The notes beneath the pieces were generated by a model, which worked only from the letters and a program-made list of their open reading frames with translations, searched no databases and was not told the origin of the DNA. Shown here piece after piece: positions 62,493 to 64,000 of a stretch of 64,000 nt of DNA. This DNA comes from Verrucomicrobiales bacterium (GTDB lineage Bacteria; Verrucomicrobiota; Verrucomicrobiia; Limisphaerales; UBA1100), in the NCBI GenBank assembly GCA_005809105.1, contig SYLI01000032.1, forward strand, positions 106,323-170,322, written 5' to 3'. The position numbers and the translations under genes are program-made. Numbering within the stretch: position 1 is the first letter of the stretch; each line of letters starts with the position of its first letter.

Positions 62493-63764
62493 TTAAAAGG
62501 TTGCCTTGAGGCTCAGGCTCAGGGCCCAAGCATCCTCGAGATCCCGCCGGCCGGCCGGGCGAGAAATCCACTGCACGTCGGGCTGGAGAGTGATGGCAGG
62601 GCTGAGCTTGTAGCCATAGGCCAGTTCCACGACCGACTCGTAGGTGGTGTCCAGCCGGTTGCTGTGCCGGCCATAGATGAAGGCGGCGCCCACCTCGTCG
62701 TCGTCGCGGCCGGGAATCAACCCGCGGTACACGCCCCCCGCGTCGAGCACCCACGCATAGTGATTGCGATTGGGCGGACTTGCGCCGGCGCGCGCAAAGA
62801 CATGCAGCCCCTGCCGGTCGCGCTCGCGGTACACCATCTGATCCCACGCAATGTACACGCCCCAGTTGTTGTCATGCATCGTGGTCTGGTCGTGGTTCAC
62901 AAAATCGTCGGTGTGCACCCACGCCCCCAGGCGCGTCGTGCCCGGCAGACCGGTGCTGCCTGGTCGCAGGTGGCGCGTGCGGCCCAGTTCATAAACGGAG
63001 AACCAGCCCTGCTGGGCGCTCAGATGATGGTGTGTTCCGTGGCGGTTGACACGCGGGCTTCCCACATCGCTGTCGGTGTTGTCGCCGTCATAGACACCCG
63101 CCTGCCAGTACCAGTCGGGGGCAAAATCCCAACGCAATCGAATCCCCAGCGCCGGCATGGGAAATCCGGGCCCGCCATTGCGGGTGTTATTCGCGATGAA
63201 GGCCGGGTACCCCAGAGCGCCGTTGAGGAAGAACGCGCTGACGGCGGGCGTGGCAAATTCGCCCTCGATGGTATGCTGACCAATCCGGATCGAAACCTGA
63301 TCGTCGGCCATGCGCTGTTCCAGCCAGGTGTCGTAGAGCCGCACGCTATCGTAGGCTTCGCGCGAACTCTGGAGCAGTTCGTTGCCAATCAACTTGCCCG
63401 AGGGCCCCGGTCCGTGAGTCCAGATGCCATGCACGTGCAACCGCGCGCCGCGCCAGCCGGTGTTCTTCTGCAAATCCAAGTCCATCGAGGCCTCCATCAG
63501 GCCCTCGTAGAGAGCACCGCGCCGCTGGCCTCCCGCCACGTTGCCCATCACTTGTGCGGCGTAGCTCATGTTGAACTCGATGCCACGCTCCTGCCAGCGA
63601 TCGCGCAGGCCACCCCAGTCGCCACTGAGCTTCTCGCGCTGGTGCCACGGGATGGGCGGCGCCGGTTCCGCCGCGGATGCCGCGGCCATCCCCAGCAGAA
63701 AACAACAAATCCACAAGTTGGGCATCCAGAGCGGCAATATGAAAAGAGGCGTGCGGCGATTCAT
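62493..63764 (-). CDS. OprB-type carbohydrate-selective porin-like outer-membrane protein
   Basis: 423 aa with a signal peptide (up to AAASAAEPAP). It has the OprB signature HQREKLSGDWGGLRDRWQER and EFNMSYAAQVMGNVAGG, RRGALYEGLMEASMDLDLQK and NELLQSSREAYDSVRLYDTW, then a 16-strand-like barrel with alternating aromatic strands, ending ALSLSLKATF with terminal Phe. OprB porins pass sugars, but several homologues in other operons support metal or other solute entry. Its stop is 4 bp from the ATPase start, so it is co-transcribed with the metal ABC genes; this suggests a role in metal entry across the outer membrane. Start at 63764; an in-frame TTG 9 nt upstream is less likely. Confidence 0.87.
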   Translation of the reverse strand: MNRRTPLFILPLWMPNLWICCFLLGMAAASAAEPAPPIPWHQREKLSGDWGGLRDRWQERGIEFNMSYAAQVMGNVAGGQRRGALYEGLMEASMDLDLQKNTGWRGARLHVHGIWTHGPGPSGKLIGNELLQSSREAYDSVRLYDTWLEQRMADDQVSIRIGQHTIEGEFATPAVSAFFLNGALGYPAFIANNTRNGGPGFPMPALGIRLRWDFAPDWYWQAGVYDGDNTDSDVGSPRVNRHGTHHHLSAQQGWFSVYELGRTRHLRPGSTGLPGTTRLGAWVHTDDFVNHDQTTMHDNNWGVYIAWDQMVYRERDRQGLHVFARAGASPPNRNHYAWVLDAGGVYRGLIPGRDDDEVGAAFIYGRHSNRLDTTYESVVELAYGYKLSPAITLQPDVQWISRPAGRRDLEDAWALSLSLKATF

Positions 63765-63863
63765 GAGGCGCAAAGGCTAAACCAAGGACGGAGTCTTCTG
63801 CAAGCTCTGCGTGCTTTGGCGGCAATTCATCCAGGCTCATCTGTGCGCATCTGGGGCGTGCTT

Positions 63864-64000
63864 TCAGAACCGCCATGACAGGCCGATGAAGGGGTTCCAG
63901 TCGTCCGCCGCGCGCGTGACTCCAATGTTGATGCCGGCGTCGAGTTGGATGTTCTTCGTCAGCGCGTAGGTAAGCCCCAGATCCACGGTGCCCACCCAGC
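63864..64000 (-). CDS. Outer-membrane beta-barrel protein, C-terminal end only
   Basis: The last 44 residues of a gene that continues beyond the window. The segments VDLGLTYALTKNIQLDAG and NIGVTRAADDWNPFIGLSWRF with terminal Phe resemble the final strands of the 'MetA-pathway of phenol degradation'/transporter-like barrel family. It is on the same strand as, and 100 bp upstream of, the OprB-like gene, so it may be the first gene of the metal-transport operon. Only the end is seen, so no more can be said. Confidence 0.7.
   Translation of the reverse strand, partial: WVGTVDLGLTYALTKNIQLDAGINIGVTRAADDWNPFIGLSWRF

Overview
This 64 kb window is high-GC, densely coded chromosomal DNA from a diderm (LPS-bearing) bacterium of the PVC superphylum, most likely Verrucomicrobiota. 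Supporting signals are: LL-diaminopimelate aminotransferase (dapL), LptD, a degenerate DksA-like protein next to L33 and S18, FolE2, large secreted proteins of the ThuA / propeller-HEAT-cytochrome / DUF4838 / acetylxylan-esterase-like kinds, and a metal ABC permease fused to a DtxR-type repressor, as in chlamydial YtgCR. I saw no rRNA, IS element, prophage, plasmid function or cas gene. The lineage call is inference from gene content.

Layout. 1-2.2 kb: a double-FHA protein (cut by the window edge) divergent from an FHA-Ser/Thr kinase. 2.2-7.7 kb: a peroxiredoxin with an in-frame TGA at the peroxidatic position (predicted selenoprotein), tRNA-Val, nadB-panC, a glutaredoxin, a 0.55 kb repeat-rich intergenic region, and glycerate kinase. 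7.6-15 kb: a PDZ protein, a 1499-aa ThuA/LamG/propeller protein and an amidohydrolase. 15-28.5 kb: mostly housekeeping, namely lptD, an EEP nuclease, folE2, DksA-like-rpmG-rpsR, ZIP transporter plus Fur/Zur, rph, CPBP protease-thiL-tsaE-tsaB-alr, DedA and a CNT transporter. 28.5-51 kb: a catabolic region with a propeller-HEAT-cytochrome c protein, dapL, a DUF4838 protein, GntP permease-HpcH aldolase-aminoacylase, an esterase, a quinoprotein-like propeller, a 2Fe-2S protein with an MFS transporter, a TIM-barrel isomerase/Gfo-Idh/PhyH cluster, a methyltransferase, and a LarA-family enzyme abutting a mannonate-oxidoreductase-like SDR. 50-59 kb: DHH phosphoesterase, rdgB, a second propeller, two paralogous secreted metallopeptidases, an unknown secreted protein, an S1/P1 nuclease and tRNA-Ile2. 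59-64 kb: an operon of OprB-like porin, ABC ATPase, permease-repressor fusion and second permease, then the end of another outer-membrane protein.

How the genes work together. Many junctions are ATGA/GTGA overlaps or abutting stop/start pairs, so translational coupling is common (panC-nadB; CPBP-thiL; esterase-SRPBCC; ferredoxin-MFS; isomerase-Gfo/Idh; the metal ABC genes; SDR-LarA). The most interesting points are the selenocysteine peroxiredoxin with a well-placed SECIS-like hairpin, the YtgCR-like permease-repressor in a porin-containing operon, and the LarA-family/mannonate-dehydrogenase pair that suggests a gluconate-mannonate-fructuronate route.
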